Shown piece after piece: positions 23,204 to 31,816 of a DNA stretch of 64,000 nucleotides. Every line of letters starts with the position of its first letter. Position 1 is the first letter of the stretch. The notes below the pieces were generated by a model, which was not told where the DNA came from, made no database searches, and worked only from the letters and a program-made list of their open reading frames with translations. Location of the stretch: NCBI RefSeq assembly GCF_006716205.1, contig NZ_VFOQ01000002.1, positions 310,001-374,000 of the forward strand, given 5' to 3'. Position numbers and translations under genes: made by a program. This stretch comes from Oryzihumus leptocrescens (lineage in GTDB: Bacteria > Actinomycetota > Actinomycetes > Actinomycetales > Dermatophilaceae).

Positions 23204-24235
23204 GAGCCGGTGCCGCGGTGGGTGCTGCACGTCGACCTCGACCAGTTCATCGCTGCGGTCGAGGTGCTGCGCCGACCCGACCTGCGCGGCCGCCCGGTCG
23301 TCGTCGGCGGCGACGGGGACCCGGGCAAGCGCGGGGTGGTGAGCACCGCCTCCTACGAGGCCCGCGCCTTCGGTGTGCACTCCGGTATGCCGCTCCGCAC
23401 CGCCGCGCGCCGGTGCCCCGACGCCGTCTTCCTCCCGGTCGACCGGGAGGTCTACGAGGCGGCGTCCACCACGGTGATGGACACCCTGCGCACGTTCGAC
23501 GCCGTCGTCGAGGTGCTCGGCTGGGACGAGGCGTTCCTCGGGGTGCGCACCGACGACCCGGAGGCGCTGGCGCGTGAGGTGCAGCGGCGGGTGCGCGAGG
23601 CGACCGGGCTGGACTGCAGCGTCGGCATCGGGCAGAACCTGCTCCAGGCCAAGCTCGCCACCGGGTTCGGCAAGCCGGCGGGGGTCTTTCGGATCACCCA
23701 CGACTCCTGGTTCGGGCTGCTCGGGGACCGGCCCACGGACGTGCTGTGGGGCATCGGCGCCAAGACCGCGAAACGCCTGGCCGGTCTCGGCATCACCACG
23801 GTCGCGGAGCTCGCGGAGACCGACCCCGAGGCGCTCGCCGCGCAGGTGGGGCCGAAGACCGGACCGTGGCTGGTCAACCTGGGCCGGGGCCTGAGCCGGG
23901 CCCGGGTGACCGGCACACCGTGGGTGGCCCGGTCCCGCAGCCGGGAGGTGACGTTCCAGGTGAACGTGGACGACTGGGCCGAGGTGCAGGCGCAGGTGGC
24001 TCGGGTCGCGCGCCAGGTCGCTCAGGACGTGGCGGCCGAGCAGCGGCCGGTGGACCGGGTCACCGTCAAGGTGCGCTACGCGCCGTTCACCACGCACACG
24101 CACGGGCACCCCCTGCCGGGCCCGACGCTGGACGCGACGGTGATCGAGGACGGCGCCGCCGCCGCGCTGGCGATGTTCACCGACCACCGACCGGTGCGGC
24201 TGGTGGGCGTGCGGGCCGAGTTCGCCGGCGGCTGA
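23201..24235 (+). CDS. dinB2: Y-family DNA polymerase IV, DinB2 type
   Basis: A 344-residue translesion polymerase. The catalytic acids are D12 (in LHVDLDQF) and D109-E110 (in GWDEAF); the helix-hairpin and little-finger regions follow, giving the full length of the family. At the steric-gate position, where most DinB proteins have Phe or Tyr after the first Phe, this one has Ile17 (QFIAA). Mycobacterial DinB2 has Leu there and takes up ribonucleotides; the surrounding sequence (WVLHVDLDQF, MPLRTAARRCPDA, GWDEA) also matches that subfamily as I remember it. The C-terminus lacks the beta-clamp motif QLSLF that most Pol IV proteins carry. Confidence 0.9.
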   Translation: MEPVPRWVLHVDLDQFIAAVEVLRRPDLRGRPVVVGGDGDPGKRGVVSTASYEARAFGVHSGMPLRTAARRCPDAVFLPVDREVYEAASTTVMDTLRTFDAVVEVLGWDEAFLGVRTDDPEALAREVQRRVREATGLDCSVGIGQNLLQAKLATGFGKPAGVFRITHDSWFGLLGDRPTDVLWGIGAKTAKRLAGLGITTVAELAETDPEALAAQVGPKTGPWLVNLGRGLSRARVTGTPWVARSRSREVTFQVNVDDWAEVQAQVARVARQVAQDVAAEQRPVDRVTVKVRYAPFTTHTHGHPLPGPTLDATVIEDGAAAALAMFTDHRPVRLVGVRAEFAGG

Positions 24236-24382
24236 CCGGGAGCGCACGGTATGCCGGGTCGACACCTGGGTGGGGCGGGCCCAACACCCAGGGTCGGTGG
24301 TCGACATGACCGGCCGGGCCGCAGGCTGGGTCGCACCAGCCCGGGCCAGCGCCCGGGGCCCACCCGCCGGAAGGGGGTCGCC

Positions 24383-24514
24383 ATGACCGTCCACCTGCGT
24401 GCCCTCGCCGCCTCGACCGCTGCGGCGGCCATGGGCCTCACGCTCGGCCTGGTCGTCCGCGACTGGCCGGGCTTCATCGACTGGGTCATCACCCGGCGCC
24501 CCGTGGCGGGGTGA
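24383..24514 (+). CDS. Possible 43-residue membrane peptide
   Basis: A short frame with a good ribosome site (AAGGGGGTCGCC-ATG). One hydrophobic stretch (about residues 8-24) is followed by DWPGFIDWVITRRP. No family is recognised and the reading is short enough to arise by chance; the ribosome site and the terminator hairpin at its stop are the reasons to list it. Confidence 0.4.
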   Translation: MTVHLRALAASTAAAAMGLTLGLVVRDWPGFIDWVITRRPVAG

Positions 24515-24548
24515 AGGGTTCTCCACATCCCGCTGTGGTGAACCCTTC
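24513..24548. terminator. Hairpin between convergent genes, GAAGGGTT type
   Basis: Arms at 24513-24526 and 24535-24548, 14 bases with one mismatch (GAAGGGTTCTCCAC / GTGGTGAACCCTTC). It shares 12 of 14 arm bases with the hairpin at 22029-22064. Confidence 0.65.
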
Positions 24549-24565
24549 GCCCTGGCCCGAGGCGC

Positions 24566-25447
24566 TCAGCGGTTGCGCACGATGGCGACCGGGCAGCCGG
24601 CGTGGTGAAGCGCCCCCTGGCTGACCGAGCCGAGCATCAGTCCCCGGAACCCGCCCCGGCCGCGGCTGCCCACCACCAGCAGGTCGGCGCCGGCGGACTC
24701 CTCGGCCAGCAGCTCGACCGGGTGGCCGCGGACGATGTGGACGGCCAGGTCGACGTCGGGGTACTTCTCCCGCCAGCCGGCCAGCGACTCGGCCACGACG
24801 ACCTCCTCGTCGGAGCGGATCTGCTCCCAGTCCCCGGCCCAGGGCGACTCGGCCAGGACGCCCTCGACGTACTCCCACCACCATGCGTGCACGACGGTGA
24901 GCCCGGAGTTGGTCATCGACGCATGGTTGAACGCGTAGGCGATGGCGGCGTTGGACAGCTCCGACCCGTCCACGCCGACCACCACCCGGCCGGCCCCCGC
25001 CCCGTCCTGGCTGGCGTGCTCCCGGGTCACCACGACCGGGCAGGCCGCGTGCATGGCGACCTGCTGGGACACCGACCCGAGCACGGCGGATCTTCCGGCG
25101 CCGCGCCCGCGGGCGCCGACGACGATGGTGTCGGCGACCTCCGAGGCCTCGACCAGCAGCGCCGCCGCGGACCCGTAGGGCGCCTGTGCCGTGACCCGGA
25201 CGTCGGGCTCGGCCAGGCGGGCCCGGCTGATCGAGCCCTGGGCGACGGCGTCCCCCTCGGCGCGCCGCTCGTCCGGGTCGCCGGGACCGGGCGTGCCGTG
25301 CTCGTGGTCGGGCATCACGTGGATGAGGTGCAGCGGCAGGTTGCGTCTCGCCGCCTCGGCGGCGCCCCACGCGATCGCGTCGTGGCTGTGCGGGGAGCCG
25401 TCGACCCCCACCACGATGCTGTCGCGCGGCACGGACTCCAGACCCAT
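24566..25447 (-). CDS. Tandem universal stress protein
   Basis: A 293-residue protein made of two UspA domains (about residues 8-145 and 155-290). Each starts with the strand-loop VVGVDGS and ends with the ATP-binding pattern G-x2-G-x9-G-S (GARGRGAGRSAVLGSVS and GSRGRGGFRGLMLGSVS), so both halves probably bind ATP. Tandem Usp proteins in actinobacteria belong to dormancy and hypoxia responses. The start is the ATG at 25447; the frame runs further upstream without support. Confidence 0.93.
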   Translation of the reverse strand: MGLESVPRDSIVVGVDGSPHSHDAIAWGAAEAARRNLPLHLIHVMPDHEHGTPGPGDPDERRAEGDAVAQGSISRARLAEPDVRVTAQAPYGSAAALLVEASEVADTIVVGARGRGAGRSAVLGSVSQQVAMHAACPVVVTREHASQDGAGAGRVVVGVDGSELSNAAIAYAFNHASMTNSGLTVVHAWWWEYVEGVLAESPWAGDWEQIRSDEEVVVAESLAGWREKYPDVDLAVHIVRGHPVELLAEESAGADLLVVGSRGRGGFRGLMLGSVSQGALHHAGCPVAIVRNR

Positions 25448-25608
25448 CACGCCTCCCCGGGCTCGCCCCGCGACGGCTCGCGGTCTGCCGCCACGGTCGC
25501 CCGGCGCCCCCGGGGCGGCCAGAGTCGTTGGTCCCCGGCGCGCTGCCACCGCGTGACGGCCCTCCCGGGTGAGGATGTGCCCCCGGCTTCTGGCGCCGGG
25601 GGAGCGGA

Positions 25609-26556
25609 GTGGTGGTGCGCAAGGTCCTGGCCGTCGCGGCAGTCGCGGTGCTCGTCGTCCCCACCGCCGTCCGCTTCCTCGGGGACCATGCGGTCCCCGC
25701 CCTGGTCGCGGCCGCCTCCTTCACCCCGTATGCCGTGCCACCCCTCGCGGTGGCCCTCGCCCTCCTGCTGCGGCGGCAGGCGTGGCGGGCGTCCGCGGCC
25801 ATCGCCTCGGTGCTGGCGCTCAACCTGGCCTGGCTGGTGCCCCTGTGGGTGCCGGACCGGGCCCCGGCTTCGGGCGCGACCCCCCTGACGGTGATGACGG
25901 CCAACCTGCGGCTGGGTGAGGCCAGCCCGGCCGCCCTGGTCGCGGCCGTCCGCGCCCACCGGGTCGACGTCCTCGCCCTGGAGGAGCTGACCCCGCAAGC
26001 GCTCTCGGCCCTGCACCGGGCCGGGCTGGACCGCGAGCTGGGCCACCGGACGGTGCGGGCGGTGCCGGGCGCGGACGGTGCGGGCCTGTGGAGTCGGACC
26101 CCGGTCGCGGCGGTGACCTGGTCGCACACCTGGAGCCGCACCCCCACCGCCACGATCGAGCTGCGGGGCCGCCCCGTCGTCGTCGGCGTCCTGCACCCCG
26201 CGGCCGTGGTCCTGGACGGTGGCCGGCTCTACCGGGACGACTACGCGGCCACCACCGACTACACCGCCGGGCTCGACGACGCGACGCCCACCCTGCTGCT
26301 CGGCGACCTCAACGCCTCGGCGGACAACAGTGAGCTGCGCGAGCTCATGGGGACCCGCTTCCGGGACGCCCCCGAGCTGGCCGGCAGCGGCCTGCTGCGC
26401 ACGTTCAGCCCCTCGCCCCGGCTGCCGGCGCTGCTGCACCTCGACCACGTGCTCGTCGACGACGCGTTCGGCGTCACGGACACCACCGTGGTCGACCTGC
26501 CGGGCAGCGACCACCGGGCCCTCGTGGCCCGGCTGGGACTGGCGCCGAGGGGCTGA
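25609..26556 (+). CDS. Membrane-anchored endonuclease/exonuclease/phosphatase family protein
   Basis: A 315-residue protein. Three hydrophobic helices (about residues 5-85) precede an EEP-fold domain: VMTANLRLG at its start, LALEELTP (metal-binding Glu), LLLGDLNAS (the GDxN motif) and a final GSDHRALVARL (catalytic Asp-His). The active domain faces outside if topology follows the family. Substrates could be phosphodiesters, sphingomyelin or nucleic acid. The start is one of three GTG codons in a row near 25609 after GGGGGAGCGGA. Confidence 0.82.
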   Translation: MVVRKVLAVAAVAVLVVPTAVRFLGDHAVPALVAAASFTPYAVPPLAVALALLLRRQAWRASAAIASVLALNLAWLVPLWVPDRAPASGATPLTVMTANLRLGEASPAALVAAVRAHRVDVLALEELTPQALSALHRAGLDRELGHRTVRAVPGADGAGLWSRTPVAAVTWSHTWSRTPTATIELRGRPVVVGVLHPAAVVLDGGRLYRDDYAATTDYTAGLDDATPTLLLGDLNASADNSELRELMGTRFRDAPELAGSGLLRTFSPSPRLPALLHLDHVLVDDAFGVTDTTVVDLPGSDHRALVARLGLAPRG

Positions 26557-26611
26557 CCCGGGCACCCGGCATACCTTGGTGAAACTGCAGGTCAGAACCC
26601 TTTTGTGGCCG

Positions 26612-26640
26612 TTGACCGACCGGTCAGGCAGGCGCACCAT
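26612..26640 (+). promoter_or_regulatory. Promoter and TetR-like operator upstream of the SPW gene
   Basis: TTGACC (26612-26617), 17 bases, then CACCAT (26635-26640). Over the -35 lies the dyad TGACC-GACC-GGTCA (26613-26626), a shape often bound by TetR-family repressors. A TetR gene is second in the same operon, so autoregulation is a fair guess. Confidence 0.4.
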
Positions 26641-26701
26641 GGAGGTGTCCGGTCCGCCTCGGAACGACGGGCCATCAGTCACAGGAAGGTGGTTGGTCCG
26701 C

Positions 26702-27070
26702 ATGAGGAAGTGGACCCATCCACAGGACTTCGTCGCGCTGGTCGCGGGCGTCTACGCGGCCCTGTCCCCGATCTGGACGTCGACCACGACCAAGGCGAGC
26801 TGGACCATGGTCGTCCTCGGAGTCCTCACGGCCGCGGTGGCGATCGCCTCCCTGGCCCGTCCCGACATGATGTCCTCCGAAGGCGCCCTGGCGGTGCTCG
26901 GTATCGCGTTCATCGTGGCGCCCTGGGTGATGAGCTACAGCGGCTCGAGCACCCGAGCCCTCGCCTGGACGTCGTGGATCGTCGGGATCGTCACCCTCGC
27001 CGTCGGCGCCCGTGACCTGCAGATGACCCGCTCCGCCCACCGTGGCGGCGGGGTGGCTGCGGCGCACTAG
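26702..27070 (+). CDS. SPW-repeat membrane protein
   Basis: A 122-residue protein with four hydrophobic helices arranged as two SPW-type repeats: ALSPIW in the first helix pair and VAPWVMSYS in the second. The family is common in actinobacteria and cyanobacteria but of unknown function. AGGAAGG lies 14-20 bases upstream of the ATG; an in-frame TTG at 26693 has better spacing to it and would add three residues. The TetR gene starts nine bases after the stop. Confidence 0.8.
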   Translation: MRKWTHPQDFVALVAGVYAALSPIWTSTTTKASWTMVVLGVLTAAVAIASLARPDMMSSEGALAVLGIAFIVAPWVMSYSGSSTRALAWTSWIVGIVTLAVGARDLQMTRSAHRGGGVAAAH

Positions 27071-27079
27071 CGAGGAACC

Positions 27080-27868
27080 ATGGTGCGGGCTCGCACGGAC
27101 GGCACCGGGCGGGCCCGTCACCGCGCCCGGAAAGCAGGGACGCGCGCGGGTGACGGGCCCCCGACTGCCGAGACCTCGGTCCCCGAGGCATCGGTCTCCA
27201 AGGAGCCGGCCTCCAAGGCACCGGGGACCGAGGCATCGGCCCTCGAGGCGTCGGTCTCCAGACCATCGGCCCCAGAGGTGCCGGGCACGGGTGCGCCTGA
27301 CGCCCGGACCCGCATCCTCGACGCGGCCGAGGAGCTGTTCGCCGGCGACGGCTTCGACGCCACCCCCACCTCGCGCATCGCCGAACGGGCCGGGGTGGCC
27401 AAGGCGCTGCTCTTCTACTACTTCCCGCGCAAGGACGGCCTGCTCGAGGCGCTGATCGCCGAGCGGCTGCCCGAGCCGCCCCTGTGCCGGGTCGGCTCGG
27501 TGGCCCGGCGCGGGGACCTGAAGGGCTCGCTGGTGCGGTTGGCCCGGGCGCTGGACCTCGGCGGCCGGAAGTCCCGGGTGCTGCGGGCGGTCCTGTTCCG
27601 CGACCTGGGCTCCCACCCCTCCGTCCTGGCGCACCGGTTCCGGCTGCGCACGGCGCTGGTCGAGCTGACCGAGCAGGTGCTCGATGCCGCCAGCCCGTTC
27701 ACCCTCGACCGGCTGCGGCGGCGGCAGGCGGCCGACACCTACGTCTCGCTCATGCTCGTCGAGGCCGACCACCGCCGGTTCGCAGGTGTGCTGCCCGACC
27801 TCGCCGCGGCGGCCAGCATCGTGTCCCGTGCCCTGGCCGGGCCGGCGGCCGGCCTCAGCCTGGCGTGA
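27080..27868 (+). CDS. TetR-family regulator with long repetitive N-terminal extension
   Basis: A 262-residue protein. Residues ~75-125 form the TetR helix-turn-helix (ARTRILDAAEELFAGDGFDATPTSRIAERAGVAKALLFYYF), followed by a ligand-binding domain to the end. Before it is an unusual ~74-residue extension: a basic start rich in Arg/Gly, then degenerate units of the type EASVSKEPASKAPGTEAS. Most TetR proteins start within ten residues of the helix-turn-helix, so a later start is possible, but I see no better ribosome site inside. It forms an operon with the SPW gene. Confidence 0.8.
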   Translation: MVRARTDGTGRARHRARKAGTRAGDGPPTAETSVPEASVSKEPASKAPGTEASALEASVSRPSAPEVPGTGAPDARTRILDAAEELFAGDGFDATPTSRIAERAGVAKALLFYYFPRKDGLLEALIAERLPEPPLCRVGSVARRGDLKGSLVRLARALDLGGRKSRVLRAVLFRDLGSHPSVLAHRFRLRTALVELTEQVLDAASPFTLDRLRRRQAADTYVSLMLVEADHRRFAGVLPDLAAAASIVSRALAGPAAGLSLA

Positions 27869-27886
27869 CGCCCTGTGCCGGTCGGC

Positions 27887-28408
27887 TCAGCAGCCGGCCG
27901 TGGCGGTCGCGGCCGCCGTGTTCGACAGGCCGGTGAACTTCGCGCCGATCACCAGGTCGACGGAGGAGTCCGGCCGCCCGTCCCGGTGCAGCGTGGCCCC
28001 GCGGACCAGGCTGGAAGCGACCCGTGCCGCCTCGGCCCCGCTCGGGCCGTACCTGACCACCGCGGTGCCGGCGACGACCTGGTGGAGCGGGTCGTTGCTC
28101 ACCGTGGCCACGAGGTAGCCCAGGTCCCGCAGCCGGGACGCGGTCTCTCCGGCCAGGCCCTTGTGGCTGGTCGTGTTGTAGACGTTGACCGTGACGTCCG
28201 CGGGCGTCAGCGTGCTCGACGGGGTGGCCGGGCATGCCGGCGCAGCCGCAGGCTTCGCCGGGTGGTCGCCGACCCAGCCCTCGAACCACGCCCCGGCACA
28301 GGCGAACGCCCCCACCAGGAGCAGGGCCACCACGGTCAGGGTGATCGCGGCGCGCCGGCGGCCGCGGCGCCGGGGCAGAGCGACGTCGGCCTCGTCGAGG
28401 TCCGTCAC
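27887..28408 (-). CDS. LytR C-terminal (LytR_C) domain protein
   Basis: A 173-residue protein: a cytoplasmic basic stretch (PRRRGRRRA), one membrane helix (about residues 22-42), then an extracellular LytR_C domain (VTVNVYNTTSHKGLAGETASRLRDLGYLVATVSN), which in actinobacteria accompanies LCP-type wall-glycopolymer ligases and may bind cell-wall polymer. The start at GTG 28408 has GGGGAGG six bases upstream. It is likely cotranscribed with the 98-residue gene just upstream. Confidence 0.85.
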   Translation of the reverse strand: MTDLDEADVALPRRRGRRRAAITLTVVALLLVGAFACAGAWFEGWVGDHPAKPAAAPACPATPSSTLTPADVTVNVYNTTSHKGLAGETASRLRDLGYLVATVSNDPLHQVVAGTAVVRYGPSGAEAARVASSLVRGATLHRDGRPDSSVDLVIGAKFTGLSNTAAATATAGC

Positions 28409-28480
28409 GCCCACCTCCCCAGGGTCGGGTGCTACCCCGCGATCATGTCGCGCCCGCGCCGGGTGTCAAGCACCGACGCC

Positions 28481-28777
28481 TCAGTCGAGGACGAGCACCC
28501 GCGCGTGCAGCGCGGGCCGCTGGTGCAGGGCCGCGCGCAGGGCCCGGTGCAGGCCGTCCTCGAGGTAGAGCGTGTCCTGCCACTGCACCACGTGGGCGAA
28601 CAGGTCGCCGTAGAACGTGGAGTCCTCGGCCAGCAGCAGGCCGAGGTCGAGAACCTTCTTGGTGGTCACGAGCTCGTCGAGGCGCACCATCCGCGGCGCG
28701 ACGTCGGACCAGTCCTTCGCGGACTGCTTCCCGTGCTCGGGGTAGGGGCGGCCGTCGCCGACGGATTTGAAGATCAC
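28481..28777 (-). CDS. Conserved 98-residue actinobacterial protein, unknown function
   Basis: The protein starts MIFKSVGDGRPYPEHG and has a very regular body (VRLDELVTTKKVLDLGLLLAEDSTFYGDLFAHVVQW). I recall close relatives across many actinobacteria, often beside a LytR_C gene as here; some databases label them VapB-type antitoxin, but no toxin gene is adjacent and no DNA-binding motif is visible, so I do not adopt that name. The GTG start has a -10-like TAAACT six bases upstream, so it is probably leaderless. It is divergent from the HerA-like gene. Confidence 0.75.
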   Translation of the reverse strand: MIFKSVGDGRPYPEHGKQSAKDWSDVAPRMVRLDELVTTKKVLDLGLLLAEDSTFYGDLFAHVVQWQDTLYLEDGLHRALRAALHQRPALHARVLVLD

Positions 28778-28829
28778 CGCGTCAGTTTAGGCAGAGCCAC
28801 AGGTCGGCCGCCGTTACAGTCGAAGCGTG
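28775..28829. promoter_or_regulatory. Divergent leaderless promoters
   Basis: Minus strand: TAAACT (28784-28789) six bases before the GTG of the 98-residue gene. Plus strand: TACAGT (28815-28820) six bases before the GTG of the HerA-like gene. Both starts lack a ribosome site. Confidence 0.55.
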
Positions 28830-30398
28830 AGCGCAGCCACGCCGGCCGAGGGCCAGCTCGAGACGATCCGCTCCGGCTACGCCTTCACCGGCGCGGCCCT
28901 CGACCTCGGTGCCGCCGTCACCGATGGCACCGCCCATCCGGAGGTCCCGGTGCGCATCCCGCTCGGCGTCCTCAACCGGCACGGCCTGGTCGCGGGCGCG
29001 ACCGGCACGGGCAAGACCAAGACGCTCCAGCTCATGGCCGAGCAGCTCTCCGCCCAGGGGGTGCCGGTCTTCCTCGCCGACATCAAGGGCGACCTCTCCG
29101 GTATGGCGAGTGCCGGGGTCGCGAACGACAAGGTCACCGCCCGTGCGGGTGAGGTGGGGCAGCAGTGGGTGGGCTCGGCGTACCCGGTGGAGTTCCTCTC
29201 CCTGGGAGGGCAGGGGCGTGGGGTGCCGGTGCGGGCGACCGTGACCTCGTTCGGGCCGACCCTGCTGGCCAAGGTGCTCGGGCTCAACGACACCCAGGAG
29301 TCGAGCCTGGGTCTGGTGTTCCACTTCGCGGACAAGAACGGGCTGCCGCTGCTGGACATCAAGGACCTGCGCGCGGTGATCAGCTACCTCACCTCAGACG
29401 AGGGCAAGGCCGACCTCAAGGAGCTCGGCGGGCTGTCGGCGGCGACCGCGGGGGTGATCCTGCGCGACCTCATCGCCTTCTCCGACCAGGGTGCCGAGGT
29501 GTTCTTCGGCGAGCCCGAGCTCGACACCGCGGACCTGATGCGGGTGGCGGCCGACGGTCGCGGGATGGTCACCTGCCTGGAGCTGCCCTCGCTGCAGGAC
29601 CGACCCGCGCTGTTCTCCACGTTCCTCATGTGGATGCTCGCCGACCTGTTCCACGACCTGCCCGAGGTCGGCGACCCGGACAAGCCCAAGCTGGTGTTCT
29701 TCTTCGACGAGGCGCACCTGCTGTTCGAGGGGGCCAGCAAGGCGTTCCTCGCCGCGATCGAGCAGACGGTGCGGCTGATCCGGTCCAAGGGCGTCGGGGT
29801 GTTCTTCGTGACCCAGACGCCGAAGGACGTCCCGCCGGGCGTCCTGGCCCAGCTGGGCAACCGGGTGCAGCACGCGCTGCGCGCGTTCACGCCTGACGAC
29901 GCCAAGGCGCTCAAGGCGACGGTGTCAACGTTCCCGCACAGCGGCTACGACCTGGAGGAGCTGCTCACCCAGCTGGGCACGGGCGAGGCCGTGGTCACGG
30001 TGCTGTCCGAGCGTGGCGCCCCGACGCCGGTGGCGTGGACCCGGATGCGTGCCCCGCAGTCGCTCATGGCGCCGTCGGCGGACGACGTGGTGCAGCAGAC
30101 GATCGCCGCCTCACCGCTGCAGGCGCGGTATGCCGTGGCCCTCGACCGAGAGTCGGCCTACGAGAAGCTCCAGGCCCGGCTGGCAGCGGCGCCCACGCCG
30201 GAGCAGGAGCCGGCGCCGTCGGTGCCCGCACCCTCGGCTCCCGCGCCTGCCCCCCGACGGGCGGAGAAGCCGCAGGAGTCCGTGGTGGAGCAGGTCGTGG
30301 AGTCCTCGATGTTCAAGTCGGTCCTGCGGTCGGCCGGCACGGTGATCGGCCGGGAGATCACCCGGAGCCTGTTCGGCACCGCCCGGCGCCGCCGCTGA
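28827..30398 (+). CDS. HerA-like ATPase (DUF853)
   Basis: A 523-residue FtsK/HerA-superfamily ATPase. Walker A is GATGTGKT at residues 57-64, Walker B is KLVFFFDEAHLLF (about residue 290), and a later arginine-finger region reads QTPKDVPPGVLAQLGNRVQHALRAFTP. These match the DUF853 family (E. coli YjgR), whose role is unsettled but related to DNA-pumping motors. The C-terminal ~110 residues hold a Pro/Ala-rich linker and a basic end (GREITRSLFGTARRRR). It seems to stand alone as a single gene. Confidence 0.92.
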   Translation: MSAATPAEGQLETIRSGYAFTGAALDLGAAVTDGTAHPEVPVRIPLGVLNRHGLVAGATGTGKTKTLQLMAEQLSAQGVPVFLADIKGDLSGMASAGVANDKVTARAGEVGQQWVGSAYPVEFLSLGGQGRGVPVRATVTSFGPTLLAKVLGLNDTQESSLGLVFHFADKNGLPLLDIKDLRAVISYLTSDEGKADLKELGGLSAATAGVILRDLIAFSDQGAEVFFGEPELDTADLMRVAADGRGMVTCLELPSLQDRPALFSTFLMWMLADLFHDLPEVGDPDKPKLVFFFDEAHLLFEGASKAFLAAIEQTVRLIRSKGVGVFFVTQTPKDVPPGVLAQLGNRVQHALRAFTPDDAKALKATVSTFPHSGYDLEELLTQLGTGEAVVTVLSERGAPTPVAWTRMRAPQSLMAPSADDVVQQTIAASPLQARYAVALDRESAYEKLQARLAAAPTPEQEPAPSVPAPSAPAPAPRRAEKPQESVVEQVVESSMFKSVLRSAGTVIGREITRSLFGTARRRR

Positions 30399-30462
30399 GG
30401 GCTGATGAGGCCGGGCATGCCGCTGACCCGGCCCGCTTTGGGCCGGGTGCGGGGCGGGGGCC

Positions 30463-31816
30463 TCAGGTGTGCCAGGTGACCCCGGTCGCGGCCACGGTCG
30501 CGGTCCAGCCGCGCTGGTGGACGATCGTGTGGTGCCGCCCGCACAACAGGGCCGCGTTGGACACGTCGGTGGCCCCGCCGTTGGCCCAGTGGATGACGTG
30601 GTGACCGTCGCACCACCACGGCGGGGCGTGACAGCCCGGGATGGTGCAGCCGCCGTCGCGTAACCACAGGTGCTTCAGCTGGGCCGGGGTGAACAGGCGC
30701 CTCGTCCGGCCCAGGTCCAGGACCTCGCCCTGGGTGCCGAGGACGACCGGCGTCGCAGGCGATCCTCCGCACCGTCTCCGGCCCCAGCAGCGTGCCATTG
30801 CCCAGCGCGCTGCCGTTGCCCAGCACCGTCCCGGACCCGCAGGCGTCCTTGAGGTCCTGGAAGTCCATGGTCACGAAGACCTGCGCCTTGGTCTGCACCG
30901 ACACCTCACCCCCGGCGGCCGTGGACCGGCGGCAGGCCTCGACCAGGGCGTCCCCCCGGCGCTGGTCGCTGCTCCTGAGGTCGCTGACCCCGTCGACGGG
31001 GTTCGGCGCGGACAACGGCCCGATCGCCGCCTCCAACACGCTCGCCCCCTCGGGGTCGAGGCGCAGCTGGTACTCCACCATCCCGTCATCGGCCCGCCCC
31101 GCCGACAACGACACCCCGTGCTTGAGCCGGTCCTGCCGGACCTGGAACTCCTGATCCCGCCCGTGGGCGGCGATGATCCACTCCCGCAAACCCCGCACCC
31201 CCCGCGGGCCCGCCTCCTCGGCAACCTGAAGGAACCCGTCCCACACCGTGGGCAGCGCCGCCGGCGTCAACCGCGGGCCGAGCTTGTGCATCTCGGTCAG
31301 CGCGACCGCCGCGCAGCGCACCCCGACCCGGCCGGCCAGCACGCACGACCGCAGCCGCTGCACGGACCCGTGGTCCAGCACGTGCGCCGCCCCCGCCCCC
31401 ACCGGCTTCCCGATGCACGCCTGCGCGACCTTGAACAGGTCACCCGCCCCACCGGCCCGGTAGGACGGCGCCCACTCCAACACCCACCCCGCCGACGTTG
31501 AACAGGTCGAGGAGGCCACCTCGCCGCGTTCCAGGCCCTCGCCGAGCACCGTGACCTGGGCCGCGTCCACCAACCGCCGCAACACATCCAGCCGACCCAT
31601 CGCCGGCCCGAGATCCGCGCCCTGGCACTGGTGCGCCACCTCGGCCGGCCCGGTCAACGCCTCCGCCGCCGCATCCACCACCGCGAACCGGTCCGCGAAC
31701 GACACCGCCGCCCCACCCGACCCCGCCCCACCCGACCGCGCCGCAGGCACGCCACCAGCCCCGCTGGCCGCGGCCCCCTGACGGCGATCCCCCTGATGCA
31801 TGGTTCGAACATACAT
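30463..31816 (-). pseudogene. DUF222-HNH endonuclease gene with a frameshift (13E12-like)
   Basis: The 5' part (31816 to about 30755) reads in one frame as a DUF222 domain up to PETVRRIACDAG. The 3' part continues in another frame with VVLGTQGEVLDLGRTRRLF and the complete HNH domain (LRDGGCTIPGCHAPPWWCDGHHVIHWANGG), ending at 30463. In intact relatives the two join through a short VIPVVLG-like stretch, which seems partly deleted near 30755. Either it is a broken gene or the base sequence has an error. Start at 31816, or at the ATG at 31801 if the LexA-type box over the first start is the operator. Confidence 0.75.

Noticed and set aside
28481-28777. Toxin-antitoxin system (VapB antitoxin)
   Set aside because: No PIN-domain toxin or other toxin is adjacent, and I see no ribbon-helix-helix or AbrB-type motif in the 98-residue protein.
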